A stretch of 64,000 nt of DNA from Mycoplasma suis str. Illinois (GTDB lineage: Bacteria; Bacillota_I; Bacilli_A; Mycoplasmatales; Mycoplasmoidaceae), in assembly GCF_000179035.2 (NCBI RefSeq), contig NC_015155.1:620001-684000 (forward strand), written 5' to 3'. The notes under the pieces are model-generated. The model saw only the letters and a program-made list of their open reading frames with translations. It had not been told where the DNA came from and searched no databases. Shown one piece after another: positions 43,562-55,500 of this stretch (position 1 is the first letter of the stretch; every line of letters begins with the position of its first letter). Both the position numbers and the translations under genes were made by a program.

Positions 43562-44739
43562 TGTCTGACATTTTTCATACTTTATGGAAAGAAATTGCCA
43601 TTAAAGATCTTGGAACAACTTCCACAGGGAAAGCTGTTCCAAAAATAGGACAAAAAACATTATCTCTTTTTGAGGGAGGAAATATTCCTTTAGTTGATTG
43701 TGAAGCAGTTAGTGAATCTAGACTATATGTCTCCAAATGCAAAAGATACTATAACTTGAGTGGTGTTAGAAAAGGAAAATTATTCCCTAAAGATACTGTT
43801 TGCATAAATCAATATGGATCTGGTTGTGGTGACTCAGCCCTTTTAAGTCAAAAATCATGTTTAACAAATGCAGTTCATGGATTCAACTCTTTCAAAGAAA
43901 TTTCCAATCCTCGCTTTATAAAGTACTCATTGGATTGCCCGAAATTTAAAAAATATCAAATGATCTTTCAAGCGCAGTGACTGCGCAACTAGGACTTTAT
44001 CTAAATAAATTCTTATCCATTAAGCTTTTAATTCCTACCTTACAAATGCAAGAGAAAATTGGAAATACTCTCTCAGCTTATGATGAACTAATTGAAAATA
44101 ACGAAAAACAAATAAAAGCTCTTCAAAGAATAAGAACTACTATTTTTAAAGAGTGGTTTGTGAATCTAAGGTTTCCTGAAAATAAAGGATTAAGTCTTGA
44201 CGACTTAATCTCTGCGGGGGGGGGGATGATCTATTAAGAGGTTAGGTGATATTACTTCAATAAAAAGAGGACATGTTTCGGCTACAAGGGCTGTAAAAAT
44301 AGGAAAATATCCTTTTTTCACTTCTTCTGAAAGAAGTCCGGAAAAAATTAATGAATTTTCCTATGATATGTTCGCAATTTTGGTCACAAGAATGGGTAAA
44401 TTTATTGCTAGAGTTTGTAAAGGAAAATTTGAAGTTAGTGATGGTTGTTTTCTTGTTGTACCTAAAGTGAAAAATCAAATTTATTTTTTATTAGAAGCTA
44501 TAAATTTAATAATTTTTGAACTTCATAAAAATTGTCCCGGAGTAAAAGTATTGAAAGAATTTGAATTTAAACCAACTGTAATTGCAATTCCTGAAGAAAA
44601 ATTATTAGAAAAATTCAACAATATTTGCGAAAATATTCAACTCAAAATTGAAAACTTACAAAAAAATATTGAAAGACTTGAAAAGATCAAAAATGATCTT
44701 TTCAAAATGATTTTTAGTAGAAAAATAGCAATAAACTAA
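43561..44739 (+). pseudogene. hsdS: hsdS-3, one-base lesion in TRD1 plus G10 out of phase
   Basis: ATG at 43,561 overlaps the previous stop. TRD1 runs to about 43,970, where one base seems missing (CAAGCG for CAAAGCG), giving a stop soon after. The corrected frame continues through AVTAQLGLYLNKF and the conserved AYDELIENNEKQI helix to a G10 run (44,216-44,225) and a stop at 44,235; 9 or 12 G would join TRD2 to 44,739. TRD2 matches hsdS-1. Confidence 0.72.
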
Positions 44740-44881
44740 GGTTTTCAATTTAAGAGGAAGAAATACTCCCTCCTTAACAATCTTTAAAGTTTTTTGAAAA
44801 AAAGAATGAACATTAAAGTTAAAAGAATTTATTTATAAAAAATAAAAGGTGAACTTTAATTCTTAAATTTAAAAAAGGAAA

Positions 44882-45094
44882 ATGAGCGATTGAACTAGTT
44901 TTTTTAGATGACCTCAATTAACAGAGGGAACAATAATAACTCTATATGCATGTTCTGCTTTTTTCCTTTTGTGATTTTTATTTGAGTGATGAAGATATTC
45001 TAGAAGAATGACTTACAGAGATTCTTTAGAACATATTTTTGAGATTCCTAAAAATTTAATTTCAAAATTGAAGGACATTCGGGGGGGGCAGTAA
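44882..45094 (+). CDS. Small single-pass membrane protein with G8 run at its end (70 aa)
   Basis: Function unknown. ATG at 44,882. Trp-rich start MSDWTSFFRWPQL, one membrane helix (IITLYACSAFFLLWFLFEWW), then a basic tail. A G8 run (45,081-45,088) codes Arg-Gly-Gly three codons before the stop at 45,092; one extra G would lengthen the tail by about ten residues. The run is also part of a terminator hairpin. Confidence 0.5.
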
Positions 45095-45107
45095 AGCCCC
45101 TTTTTTT
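45083..45107 (+). terminator. Terminator whose stem uses the G8 run
   Basis: GGGGC-AGTAAA-GCCCC followed by seven T is a classical intrinsic terminator. The 5' arm is the last part of the G8 homopolymer. Confidence 0.7.
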
Positions 45108-45177
45108 AATTAACTTTTAAAAGTAAATTGCAACTTTTTTAGAAAAACTCTAAGTAAAAAAACTTAACTTAATTTAT

Positions 45178-45204
45178 ATAGTCTTAACCCCTTAGGTTAA
45201 AGAC
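45178..45204 (-). terminator. Hairpin AGTCTTAACC/GGTTAAAGACT
   Basis: Stem of about 10 pairs with one bulge, about 20 bases beyond the stop of the minus gene at 45,223. Confidence 0.55.
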
Positions 45205-45222
45205 TTTTAACTTAAAAGAAAA

Positions 45223-45468
45223 TTACTTTCCAGGATTTGATGATGTAATAGTCACTAAAGCTCTTACTGCTCCTTCACTAAGAGACAAAGAATCTGCCGG
45301 AGGACTTTTAAGCAACGAAGAATCTGGCTTAAGAAAATATCTACCTTCAGAATAAGGGAATTTAATTTGTTGTGTTTTAGAAGCTGAAGAGAGTGGGGTG
45401 TGAGACAACACAGCAGGTATAATAGTTGAAAAGAAACAGAAAGATGCGAATGCTAAAGGGTAAGTCAA
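45223..45468 (-). CDS. Small secreted-looking protein (81 aa)
   Basis: TTG start. N-terminal hydrophobic stretch PLAFASFCFFSTIIPAVLS ending with a plausible signal-peptidase site, then a Ser/Leu-rich soluble tail. A hairpin follows its stop. The plus strand is also open here (without a start codon), so the call is not secure. It would be the only minus-strand gene within the R-M island. Confidence 0.4.
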   Translation of the reverse strand: MTYPLAFASFCFFSTIIPAVLSHTPLSSASKTQQIKFPYSEGRYFLKPDSSLLKSPPADSLSLSEGAVRALVTITSSNPGK

Positions 45469-45493
45469 GATAGCTTAATAGTATTTTAAAAGG

Positions 45494-46549
45494 ATGAGAT
45501 GAAAGTTACTTATAACATTACTTGGAATTCCGCTAGGAATTAATCTTGGGGCTTTCTTGCCCCAAGTTGATGGAATCTATATTGGAAAAGATAATAGAAA
45601 AGTTACATCAGAAGATATTAACAATAGCGAAGAGAAACTAAATGAAGTTATAGATTCAGAAAAGCAAGGAACTGATATTGAACTCTTAGTTCCTTGCATG
45701 GATGGTGATTTAGTAAATAATTGAATGAAGAATATTGAAAATTGAGCTTCTGATGGGGCTCTTCAAAGTTCAGTAAAAGATATTGAAGGAATTATGAAAG
45801 AAATTACAAATACTCTTTATGGATGTAAAGGTTGATTTGAACAATTAAAAGATAAAGGTCAAAAAGAAGAGGCAATCAGAAACCGTATTAAAAGATTTAG
45901 AGAATATTCCGAAGAATCATCTAATAAAAAATTCAAATTTGGTTTTGGTACCAAATTTGAAAAAACACTAAATGTTGTTGATAAAGCTTCTGGAAAGTTC
46001 TTTAACGGAATTCAAATTAATTTCCAAAAGGTTCAAGATACTAATTCAGAAGAAGCCAGAAGAATATCGGAAATTATTTATCAAATTCTGCTTAAAAGTA
46101 TTAAGCAAATCTTGAGAGAAGGTAAATGGATTAAAAATATTTCGGTAAATCCGCAAACATCTGAACGCTATCAAGCTGAAGAAAAACCAGAAGATCAATG
46201 AGTTAGAAATCTAATGGAAAATTGTTCATCTAAGTGTTGATTTAATTCATCAATTGGAATTGGATGAAACCCTTCAAGTAAAAAAGATGGAGTAGCAAAA
46301 TGATTTGAGGAAAAAATGAAAAGTCAAGAAGACAATAACAAGAAGATGGGAATTAGAGACTTCTTGTTAAGTGCTAATTTCAATTGAAATGGAATTAAAC
46401 CTGTATTGAAACAAGTTATATGGAATAATGTTTATGAGTGAAAAGAAGAAGGAGAACAAATAAAAGGGACGACAAAGTGTTGAATGGGAGGATGAGGTCT
46501 AGCTTGTCCTAAAGGAGGAGTTATTTGAGAAAACAAGAAGTTTTCTTAA
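45494..46549 (+). CDS. Anchored paralogous protein 1 of 4 (351 aa)
   Basis: ATG at 45,494 with AAAGG just upstream; reads MRWKLLITLLGIPLGINLGA as a signal anchor, then FLPQVDGIYIGKDN. Conserved cysteine landmarks shared by all four: VPCMDGDLV, TLYGCKGWF, a paired C-x3-C (SSKCWF) and the C-terminal KCWMGGWGLACPKGGVIWE. Helical, Lys/Glu-rich middle. Many TGA (Trp). I do not recognise the family; it is probably exported and tethered. Confidence 0.75.
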
Positions 46550-46566
46550 ATAACTATTTAAGGTAG

Positions 46567-47646
46567 ATGATCTGAAAGTGAGCTATTACATTACTAGGAG
46601 TTCCTCTAGGAATTAATCTTGGATCTTTTTTACCTCAAATTGATGGAGTGCGAATCGGAAAAGAAGGTATAAAAGTTAAGACAGAAGATATTGATTTAGA
46701 CAATAAGGAAAGGTTAAGTGAAGTTTTAGGTTCAAATGTAGATTTAGGATTAGATAGCTCAAATATTGAGCTATCAATTCCCTGTATGGATGGAGATTTT
46801 GTGGGAGAATGAATAAAGAATATTAGAAAATGAGCTCCAGATGAAGCTATAAAAACAAAAGTAAATGATATTGAGGAAATAATGAAAGAAGTTGCAAATA
46901 CTCTTTATGGTTGCAAATCATGATTTGAAAAATTTGGCAATAAAAATCAAAAAGAAAAAGCAATTAATAGACGTATTAAGAGATTTTCCGAAGATTCCTC
47001 GGAATCTTCAGGAAAAGAAAAGAATTTCAAATTTGGTCTTAACACTAAATTTGTGAAAACAGAAAGTTCTATTGAAAAATCTGAAAAACTTTTTAATGGA
47101 ATTCAAGTTGAATTCAAAAAAATGAAAAGAGCTGATGAAAATGAATCTAAAAGATTATCAGATGCTATTTATCAAATTCTTTTGAAAAGTATTGAACAAG
47201 TTTTAAGGGAAGGGAAATGGAGTAAAAATGTTTTGCTACAAAACACAGCTGAAAGTCAATATAAAACATCATCTGACTATTATCCAACTGAAAAAACTCC
47301 AGAAAATCAATGAATCCGAGACTTAATTGAAAAGTGTGCACATAGATGTTTATTTAGTCCAAATGGGATTCAATGAAATCCACAAAATAAAAACAAAGGG
47401 GTTGCAGCTTGATTTGCGGAAAAAATGAAAAGTGATAAAGATGATGACAAAAAAATGGGAATCAAGGATGTTTTAATGAGTCTCAACTTTAGTTGAACAG
47501 GAATTAAACCTATTTTGGAACAAGTGATCTGAAATAATGTTTATAAATGAGAATCAGAAGGTAAACAATTTAATGAACAATCAAAATGTTGGGTTGGGGG
47601 ATGAGGATTAGTTTGTCCCAAAGGAGGAGTTATTTGAGGAAAGTAA
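46567..47646 (+). CDS. Anchored paralogous protein 2 of 4 (359 aa)
   Basis: ATG at 46,567, 17 bases after the previous stop. MIWKWAITLLGVPLGINLGS anchor, FLPQIDGVRIGKEG, PCMDGDFVGEW, TLYGCKSWFE, C-x3-C at CAHRC and the C-terminal KCWVGGWGLVCPKGGVIWG. It is closest to copy 1 throughout. Function unknown. Confidence 0.75.
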
Positions 47647-47675
47647 AAACTTTCTTTGAGTAAAAATTTAGGGTT

Positions 47676-48764
47676 ATGTGGAAGTGAGTAATAACATTAC
47701 TGGGAATTCCAGTAGGAACTAATCTCAGCATATTTTTACCAAGAGTGGAAGGTATTTATATTGGATCTGAAAGAAAAAAGATTGATGTAGAGCAAATTAA
47801 AGAAAAGGAATTATTTGAAGAAAAAGGTTTAACTACAGTTGCTGGAGTAAAAATTGACAACAAAGAAGGAAAGCCTAATGTTAAAATTTGGCTTCCCTGT
47901 ATTAAAGGTGATTTTGTAGGGGATTGGATGCAAAAATGAGGAGCTGATTCTTCAAGATCAGCTATAAAACAAGCAACTACTGAGTTAAATGACATTATGA
48001 AAGATACAGCCAACACTATATTTGGCTGTGGAAATTGATTTAGTTCCTTAACTAATAGCAAAAAATTAAAAGTTCTTAAAAACAAATTAACTTCAATGGA
48101 TTTATCGGAACAACAATCAAGTTCTGGCCTAAAAGAAGTAAAAATGGGCTTGGACATTAAAGCTGAAGTAAATGATCTTACAGAAGAATCCTCCAACAAT
48201 GTTGTTGGAGGTGTAAGAATTAGGTTTAAAGAGAGAAAAATAGCATCAACTGAAAACTATTCCAAATTTCAAGAAGACATGAAGAAGAAATTATTAGAAA
48301 GTATTAAGTCAGTTCTAAGAGAAGGTAAGTGAAGTAAGCAAGGTTTAATTAGTAACAATTTAGAAAGTGAATTTACAAGTTCATCTCGTTATACCTCTGA
48401 AACTAACTCTGAAAATTCTGAGTTAAGGGCTGAATTAGACAACTGTGGTAAAAAATGTCTTTTGAATGGAGGAAGTGGAATAGGAATTTCTTGACATCCT
48501 TCTATCAGAACAAAAGGAGGATCTGGTTGATTCGAAGATAAATTAAAAAGTCAAGACACTAAAGATTTCGATATGGCCTTACATGATGCTTTAAAAAGTA
48601 TGTGATTCAATTGAGCGAATCTAAGGGTTGTAATTGAAAATGAATTAATGAGAAGACTAGTTGGTAAGCAAACACAAGAACTAGACAATAAAGTTTCCAA
48701 ATTGTGTCGTATGGGAGAATGAGGATTTGTTTGTCCTGAAGGTGGACTAGTTTGAGGAAAATAA
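47676..48764 (+). CDS. Anchored paralogous protein 3 of 4 (362 aa)
   Basis: ATG at 47,676. MWKWVITLLGIPVGTNLSIF, LPRVEGIYIGSE, PCIKGDFVGDWM, TIFGCGNWF, CGKKC and the C-terminal LCRMGEWGFVCPEGGLVW. It diverges from copies 1 and 2 mainly in the middle. Function unknown. An ORF on the opposite strand (47,756-48,199) is a shadow. Confidence 0.75.
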
Positions 48765-48880
48765 GAATAAAAGTTATTTTTTAGTAGGACAAGAAAAAGA
48801 AAACAAATAAAAGAAATATTTATTAATTTCTCTTATTTGTTATTAAAAAATTAGAGTGGCTTTAGAATTGTTTTAGGAAA

Positions 48881-49972
48881 ATGATCTGAAAGCTAATAAT
48901 ATCCTTACTTGGAATTCCGGTAGGAACTAATATTGGTATATTTTTGCCAAAGATTGATGGAATTTATATTGGCAAAAATAGAGTGAAAGTTAATGAAGAA
49001 GAAATTGATGAAGAGAAATCTAAATCAAAAGATTTAGAAAAAACAGTTGTAAATAAATTTGATTCCGAGAAAGGGGATCAACAAAATCTAAGAATCTTAA
49101 TTCCATGTATTAAAGAAGATCTTGCGGGAGAATGAATTCATAATGAAATTGAAAAAATGGTAGATCAAGTTTCATCACAAAGCATAAAAGAACTTAAGGA
49201 AATGATTAAAGAAGTTACTTATTCTTTGTATGGCTGTGAAGATATATTCACACAAGTTAATGGAGAAGCTAAAAGATGAAATACTTTAAATCGAAGATTG
49301 CAACAAGTTAGCATCCTGAATAAAGAAAGTGAGGAAAAAGAAATTCAATTTGGTTTAGGGACAAAAGTAAAAGAAACGGAATTAGAGCAAAACAAAAGAG
49401 ATTGAGGAAATCTAAGAGGAGTGAAAGTTGAATTTAGTGAACTAAAAAATATTGGAGAAGAACACAAAACAGAAATAAAAAATAAGTTAAAAGAAATTTT
49501 GATTAAAGCTCTCTCAAAAGTTTTGAGAGAAGGGAAGTGAAGTCCAGGAATCATAACTAGAGAATTAAAACAACAACAATATAACAGTCAATCAAGAAGA
49601 TATTCAAAGGAAGAAAGTTATAGTGATGAACAAATTAGACAATTAATTGATAAGTGTGGGGCTAATTGCATGTTCAGTACTGGGCAAGGAATTGTTTGGA
49701 ATCCAAACGTAAGACAAGATGGAGCTGCAAAATGATTTGAAGACAAAATGAGAAATACTGATACAAATCAACAAAAAATGGGACTTAAAGATGCTATGTT
49801 AAGTATGAACTTTAATTGACGATGATTAAGAGAAATTATTGAAGTAGCAATCTGAAAAGAAGTTCATTCTTTAATTGGGGAGAATAAACAAAATATTGGT
49901 CAGGAAATGTGTAGATTTGGGGATTGAGGAGTTGCTTGTCCAAAAGGAGGAGTAGTTTGAGGAAGAAATTAA
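48881..49972 (+). CDS. Anchored paralogous protein 4 of 4 (363 aa)
   Basis: ATG at 48,881 after a 116-base gap containing an imperfect hairpin (AACAAATAAAAGAAAT/ATTTCTCTTATTTGTT). MIWKLIISLLGIPVGTNIGI, FLPKIDGIYIGKN, PCIKEDLAGEW, SLYGCEDIF, CGANC and the C-terminal MCRFGDWGVACPKGGVVWG. Function unknown. Confidence 0.75.
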
Positions 49973-50002
49973 TTTGTTATACCCAAATTAGTTAGTCTTC
50001 TA

Positions 50003-50022
50003 TTCTCCCTCTTAAGGGAGAA
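50003..50022 (+). terminator. Hairpin TTCTCCCT/AGGGAGAA
   Basis: Stem between the fourth paralogue and hsdS-4. Similar CTCCC/GGGAG hairpins precede hsdS-2 (about 42,331-42,348) and hsdS-6. Confidence 0.6.
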
Positions 50023-50053
50023 CAAGAAAGTCTAATAAAAAAATAACTTAATT

Positions 50054-51237
50054 ATGTCCACAAAAAACAAATGAGAACTAACTACTTTAGATAAGTTAGG
50101 AAAAATATCATCCGGAAAGCCTTATGACAGAAAATATGAATTTAATCCTAAATTACATGAAAAATCTATTCCATTTGTTGGAGTCAAAGAAGTTGGTCAA
50201 AGTAGATTGCACATCTTAGAATCCGATAGACATTGTTTCCTCAATAATCTTTCTAAGAAGGGGAACAAATTATTTTCAAAAAATACAGTTTGTATTTCTA
50301 TTTATGGAAGTTATCCTGGAGAATCAGCATTATTAAAAAGTGATGCTTTTTTATCTACAAGTGTTTTTGCTTTTTCTCATTATGAAAATATTTCTAATCC
50401 TAAATTCATTAAGTATTGTTTGGATTCTCAAAGAAAAACATTTTCATCTATTTCTGCAACAACTACTATCAGAAAAGCTTTGCCAACTTATCAATTATTT
50501 TCAATTAAATTCCCATGCCCCCCCCAGGGAGAGCAAGAGAGAATTGGAGACACTCTCTCAGCCTATGATGAACTAATTGAAAATAATGAAAGACAAATAG
50601 AAGTACTTCAAGGAGTAAGGACTGCTATTTTTAAGGAATGATTCATTAACTTAAGATTTCCTAACTATCTAACTTATGAAGCTGAGAGAGAGAGAGAGAG
50701 AGAGAGAGTAGTCTACCTGATTCTTGACAATATCAAAAAATTGAAGAGATTGCAACAATCACTAAAGGAGAAAAATCTGCAAAACTTGCTGTAAAAGATG
50801 GAAAGTATCCTTTCTTTACTTCTTCGGAAAAGAGTCCTGAAAGAATAAATGAATATTCTTGAGATGCTGAATCAATTTTTATCAACTACACTGGAAATTT
50901 TGTAGCACAACTATATAGAGGTAAATTTGATGCTAGCGATAACTGTTGAGTTATTATTCCGAAAAATAAAAAATTTCTCTATTTACTTTTGGAAACAATA
51001 ATTTATTCTCTTCCGCTCTTTAGCTCAAATTGTTTTGGTATGAAAGTTTTGAGATCAAATTTATTGTTTGGTTTAAATGTTTTGATTCCTAACGACAAAA
51101 CATTAGAGAAATTCAACAATATTTATGAAAATATTCAACTCAAAATTGAAAACTTAATCAAAAGGATTGAAAAACTAGAAGTAATGAAAGATGATTTACA
51201 CAAAATGATCTTTAGTCAAAAAATATCAGTTATTTAG
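50054..51237 (+). CDS. hsdS: hsdS-4, TRD1-only state ((AG) run one unit too long)
   Basis: ATG at 50,054 (MSTKNKWELTTLDKLGKIS). The C8 run at 50,518-50,525 inside TRD1 (FPCPPQGEQER) is in frame, and the helix AYDELIENNERQIEVLQGV follows. A 25-base AG run (50,684-50,708; Glu-Arg repeats) puts TRD2 out of frame and the protein ends at 50,794; losing one AG unit would join TRD2 to 51,237. TRD2 (YQKIEEIATITKGEKSAKL) is nearly identical to hsdS-6. Confidence 0.82.
50684..50708 (+). repeat. (GA)12 run between the TRDs of hsdS-4
   Basis: Longest of four such runs; out of phase by one unit with TRD2. Confidence 0.9.
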
Positions 51238-51264
51238 GAATTTTTTCCTAAATACAAAATAACT

Positions 51265-52421
51265 ATGTTTTCTAAGTGAAATCTAACAACTTTATATAAG
51301 TTAGGAAAAATTTCTAAAGGAATTCAAAAACATAAACCTAACTTTGATCCTTCTTTATTTGAAGATGGAAAAATCCCTTTAGTCGGTTGTAAAGAAGTTA
51401 GTAATAGTAATTTAAGGATTTTGAGTTGTGATAGACACTACAACTCAAAGGGATTAAGTCAAAGTAAATTATTTCCCAAAAATACTGTCTGTATAGTTGA
51501 GGGAGGAAACTCCTCAACTGATACAGCTATTCTTAAATATTCATCTTGTCTATCTGCGGATTTACATGGATTCAATTCTTTCGAAGGGATCTCTGATCCC
51601 CGTTTCATTAAATATTGTTTTGATTATCCAAAGATGAAAGAAAAACTAATGAAGTTAGCTAAATCAACTACTGCTCAACCTCACTTAACTCTTTCTAGAT
51701 TACTTTCTGTCAAGTTCCCATGCCCCCCCCAGGAAGAGCAAGAGAGAATTGGAGACACTCTCTCAGCCTATGATGAACTAATCGAAAATAATGAGAAACA
51801 AATAGGAGTTTTACAAGCTATAAGAACTGCTATTTTTAAGGAATGATTCATTAACTTGAGATTTCCTGACTACTTAACTTATGAAGCTGAGAGAGAGAGA
51901 GAGAGAGAGAGCTACCTGATTCTTGACAATATCAACAACTTCAAGAAGTTGCTGAAGTTACTAGAGGTGAGGAATTATCTAAATTTGCTACTCCATTCGG
52001 GATTTACCCCTTTTTCACTTCATCTATAAAAAATCCGGAAAGAATTAATAAATATTCTTATGACGCGAATGCTATATTAGTGACAATAACTGGACACTTT
52101 TTAGCTTTTATTCATAGAGGAAAATTTGAAGCTAGCGATCATGTCTTTATATTGAAGGCCAAAAATAGAAATTTATTCTATTTTTTGTTCGAACAGTTGA
52201 AAATAAAACTTCAAATTTTGCACAAAGAAGATTCAGGAATATTAAAAACCTTAAGGTTACAAAGATTGCTCAATTTACAAATTTTCATTCCTGACAACAA
52301 AACATTAGAAAAATTCAATAATATTTGTGAAAACATTCAACTCAAAATTGAAAACTTACAGAAGAATATTGAAAAAAATCAAATGATTAGAAAAGATTTA
52401 CTAATCAAATTATTTAGTTAA
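51265..52421 (+). CDS. hsdS: hsdS-5, TRD1-only state ((AG) run out of phase)
   Basis: ATG at 51,265 (MFSKWNLTTLYKLGKIS). C8 run at 51,723-51,730 (FPCPPQEEQER) in frame, conserved AYDELIENNEKQIGVLQAI helix, then a 23-base AG run (51,889-51,911) that throws TRD2 out of frame; translation ends at 52,029. Loss of one AG unit would join TRD2, which runs to 52,421 and matches hsdS-2. Confidence 0.82.
51889..51911 (+). repeat. (GA)11 run between the TRDs of hsdS-5
   Basis: 23 bases; TRD2 follows directly as CTA CCT GAT in a different frame. Confidence 0.9.
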
Positions 52422-52521
52422 TTTTTTGACTAAAAAACACAAAAACTTCTAAATTTATCAAAAAATATTTATTATGCCCCTAAAAAGGGCATAATAAATC
52501 TGGGGGAGAAATTTACACTAA

Positions 52522-55500
52522 ATGACTCGAGCAGAACAAATAAGAAATATAGGAAGATCTCAGTTTTCTGAGGGAGAATTAATTGAAAATGATTCTCTCC
52601 AATTACTTGAAAAGGAATTAGGTTGAACTGTCATTAAATGCAGTAAAGAAAATAAAGTTCACAGATGGAATGAAAAAACACCAATTCTTACTGAAATTTT
52701 TTGTAATTCACTAAGAAAACTAAATCCTTGAATTAATGATGAACACGCAAGAGAAGTTATTGCAATTCTCGAAAAAAATATTTTCGAGAATTTTGATATC
52801 AAGACTAATAGAGATAAATACTACTTAATTAGAGATGGAGTAGATGTAAGTAATAAAGAATCTGGAGGAGTCAATAAGAAAAAGAAAGTAACTCTTATTG
52901 ACTTCAATAATCCAGAGAACAATACATTCATAGCTGTTTCACAGCTAAGACTTAAAGGTTACTATTCTGAATTTTTAGGAATCCCTGACTTAGTTGGATT
53001 TGTAAATGGAATTCCGCTATTATTCGCGGAATTCAAAAGATATGACATTCAACCAAAAGAAGGTTATGACAACAACTATAAGAATTATTTAGAAGAAATA
53101 CCGCAATTATTTGCTTTTAATGCTTTTTGTGTATTTTCTAACGGAAATGAAACTAAGGTTGGTGCTGTCGGAAGTCCGTGAGAATATTACAGTAACTGAA
53201 ATAGATTGGAAGAAGATGAAGAAGGAAATACTGATATTTCAGTTCTTCTGAGAGGAATGTGTAACAAGAATAATTTCTTAGATTTATTCCAAAATTTCAT
53301 AATCTTTCAAAAAACTAAAGAAAGATTAGTAAAAATTGTTGCTCGAAATCACCAATTTTTAGGAGTTAATTTAGCTTTTAAAAGTTACGAACAAAGAAAA
53401 GAAAAAGAAGGTAAGTTAGGTACTTTTTGACACACTCAAGGAAGTGGAAAAAGCTTATCTATGTTATTTTTTGCAGAAAAAATAAAGAGAAAGTGTGGGG
53501 GTAATCCCATTTTCATAATTCTCTGTGACAGAAAAGAATTAGAGACTCAAATTTATGAAACATTCTCAGAAGTTGGAGTCTTGGACTCCAACCGTAATTG
53601 CAAAGTTGAAAGTAAAGAAGACTTAAAAGAAAAATTAAAGGCAAAACATAGTTATGTTTTCTCTTTAATTCATAAATTTCACAATGCTTCTTTAACTCCT
53701 ATTGATGAAGATAGAGAGATCATCATCATTGTTGATGAAGCTCACAGAACACAATATGGAAGCATGTCAGTTTCTTTGTATAAATTTCTTCCAAAAGCTT
53801 CAAGAATAGGATTTACTGGAACTCCTCTCTTATCTAGAGAGGAAATAACTTCTAGATATTTTGGGGACTATGTATCTACTTATGACTTTCAAAAAGCTAT
53901 AGAAGATAAAGTAACAGTTCCCCTACTATACGAAAATAGAGCTTGCAAGATTAAAAACATTATTAATCCAGAAATTAATCGAGAAATGTATAGAGAATTC
54001 AACGAAGGTTCAAGGCTACCTTCAGATTGAAAGTCCAAAAAACAAATATGAATGAGAGAAGATAGGTTAAAGAAGAATGCTGAAGATTTTGTTGCCTACT
54101 ATTCTGGAACAGAAAGAATGTTTATGGGAAAAGTTATGTATGTTTGTCTAAATAAAGTTGCTTGTGTTCTTATGAAAAACTATGTTCAAGAATACTGAAA
54201 TAAAGAAATAGAAAGATTAGAACGATCTCTTTCTTCTTACTCGCCAGAGGAAGAAGAAACAATACAAGAGATTAAAAGAAAGATTTTTGAAATGAAAAGA
54301 ACTGATATGGAAATAGTCTATAGTAGTGGAGGAGTGGATGAAGATCAAATATATGAATACGACACTGACATAGAAATTCCTAAAAGTATTAATGAAAAAG
54401 AGGCAGAAAAAAGATTTAAGAGAAGAGATGGAGATGACACCGGAGAAAGAAGAAATCTAAAAATAGTTTTTGTGTGTGCTATGTGAATGACAGGTTTTGA
54501 TGTTAAGTGCTTATCCTTCTTGGTATTGGATAAGCTACTTAAAGCACACACATTAATGCAAGCAATTGCTCGACCAAATAGAGTTGATGAGGGGAAAGAC
54601 AGAGGATTTATTCTAGATTATTTAAACTGCAGTGAGGCACTCAAAGATGCTCTTAAAGATTGAGGAGCATTTCGCAAAAAAGGAGAAGGAGATGATAAAG
54701 AGGTTGTAATTCAAGAAACTTCAAAAATTATTGACAATATTATAGAAATCGTTTTCAGGATAGAGTCTTTTCTAGCCAGAAATGGAGTTTCTTTAGTTAC
54801 TTTCCTTAATAAAACTCCAGAAGAGAAGCGAAAAATGTTTCCAATCATTAAGGAAAAAGTAATCAAAAAATGGTATAAAGATCAAATAAACGAAAAATGT
54901 GAAAAACTATTTTTGGAACTCAAATATGTAGTTCATACAGATTTGCCATCAGATACTTACGAAAAAATTGATGGCATTAAAGCCATCTACAGAATAATAA
55001 AAGCTGATGTTGAAAATAAAGACAAATGACAAGTCAAATTAACAAGAATACTTAAGAAATATATAAAGGCTGATGTAAATCAAGAAAACTTTTTGAGAGA
55101 AATAAGTGAAGAAGAAATAAAAAACTTAAGTGAATTAATAGTAAGTAATCCTAGAAGTAGTAAGCAATCTATCTTTGAAGACTTAAAAAAAGATTTAAGA
55201 AAAATAATTGAAAAAAACTTAGATGATAATCCGACAACTATAAATTTCTTCCAAGAATATAACGAAATTATTGATAAGTGAAATGAAGAAATAGATCCTA
55301 AAGAACAAGAAAGAATCTTTGAAGAATTAATTAATTTTGCGAAACGAGCAGAAGAGGAAACTGTTCGATTCGCAAAAGAAGGATTTGCTAGTGTTCAAGA
55401 ATTAGTTATTTATGACATTTGCAGAAAAATTAATTACAACGGAGATATTCAAGAACTAAAAGACTTTTGTGTTGATTTCATAAAAATAATGAAGGGTTAC

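Noticed and set aside
50684-50708. AG repeats as a possible CRISPR or satellite array
   Set aside because: Pure dinucleotide runs inside a coding frame, without spacers.
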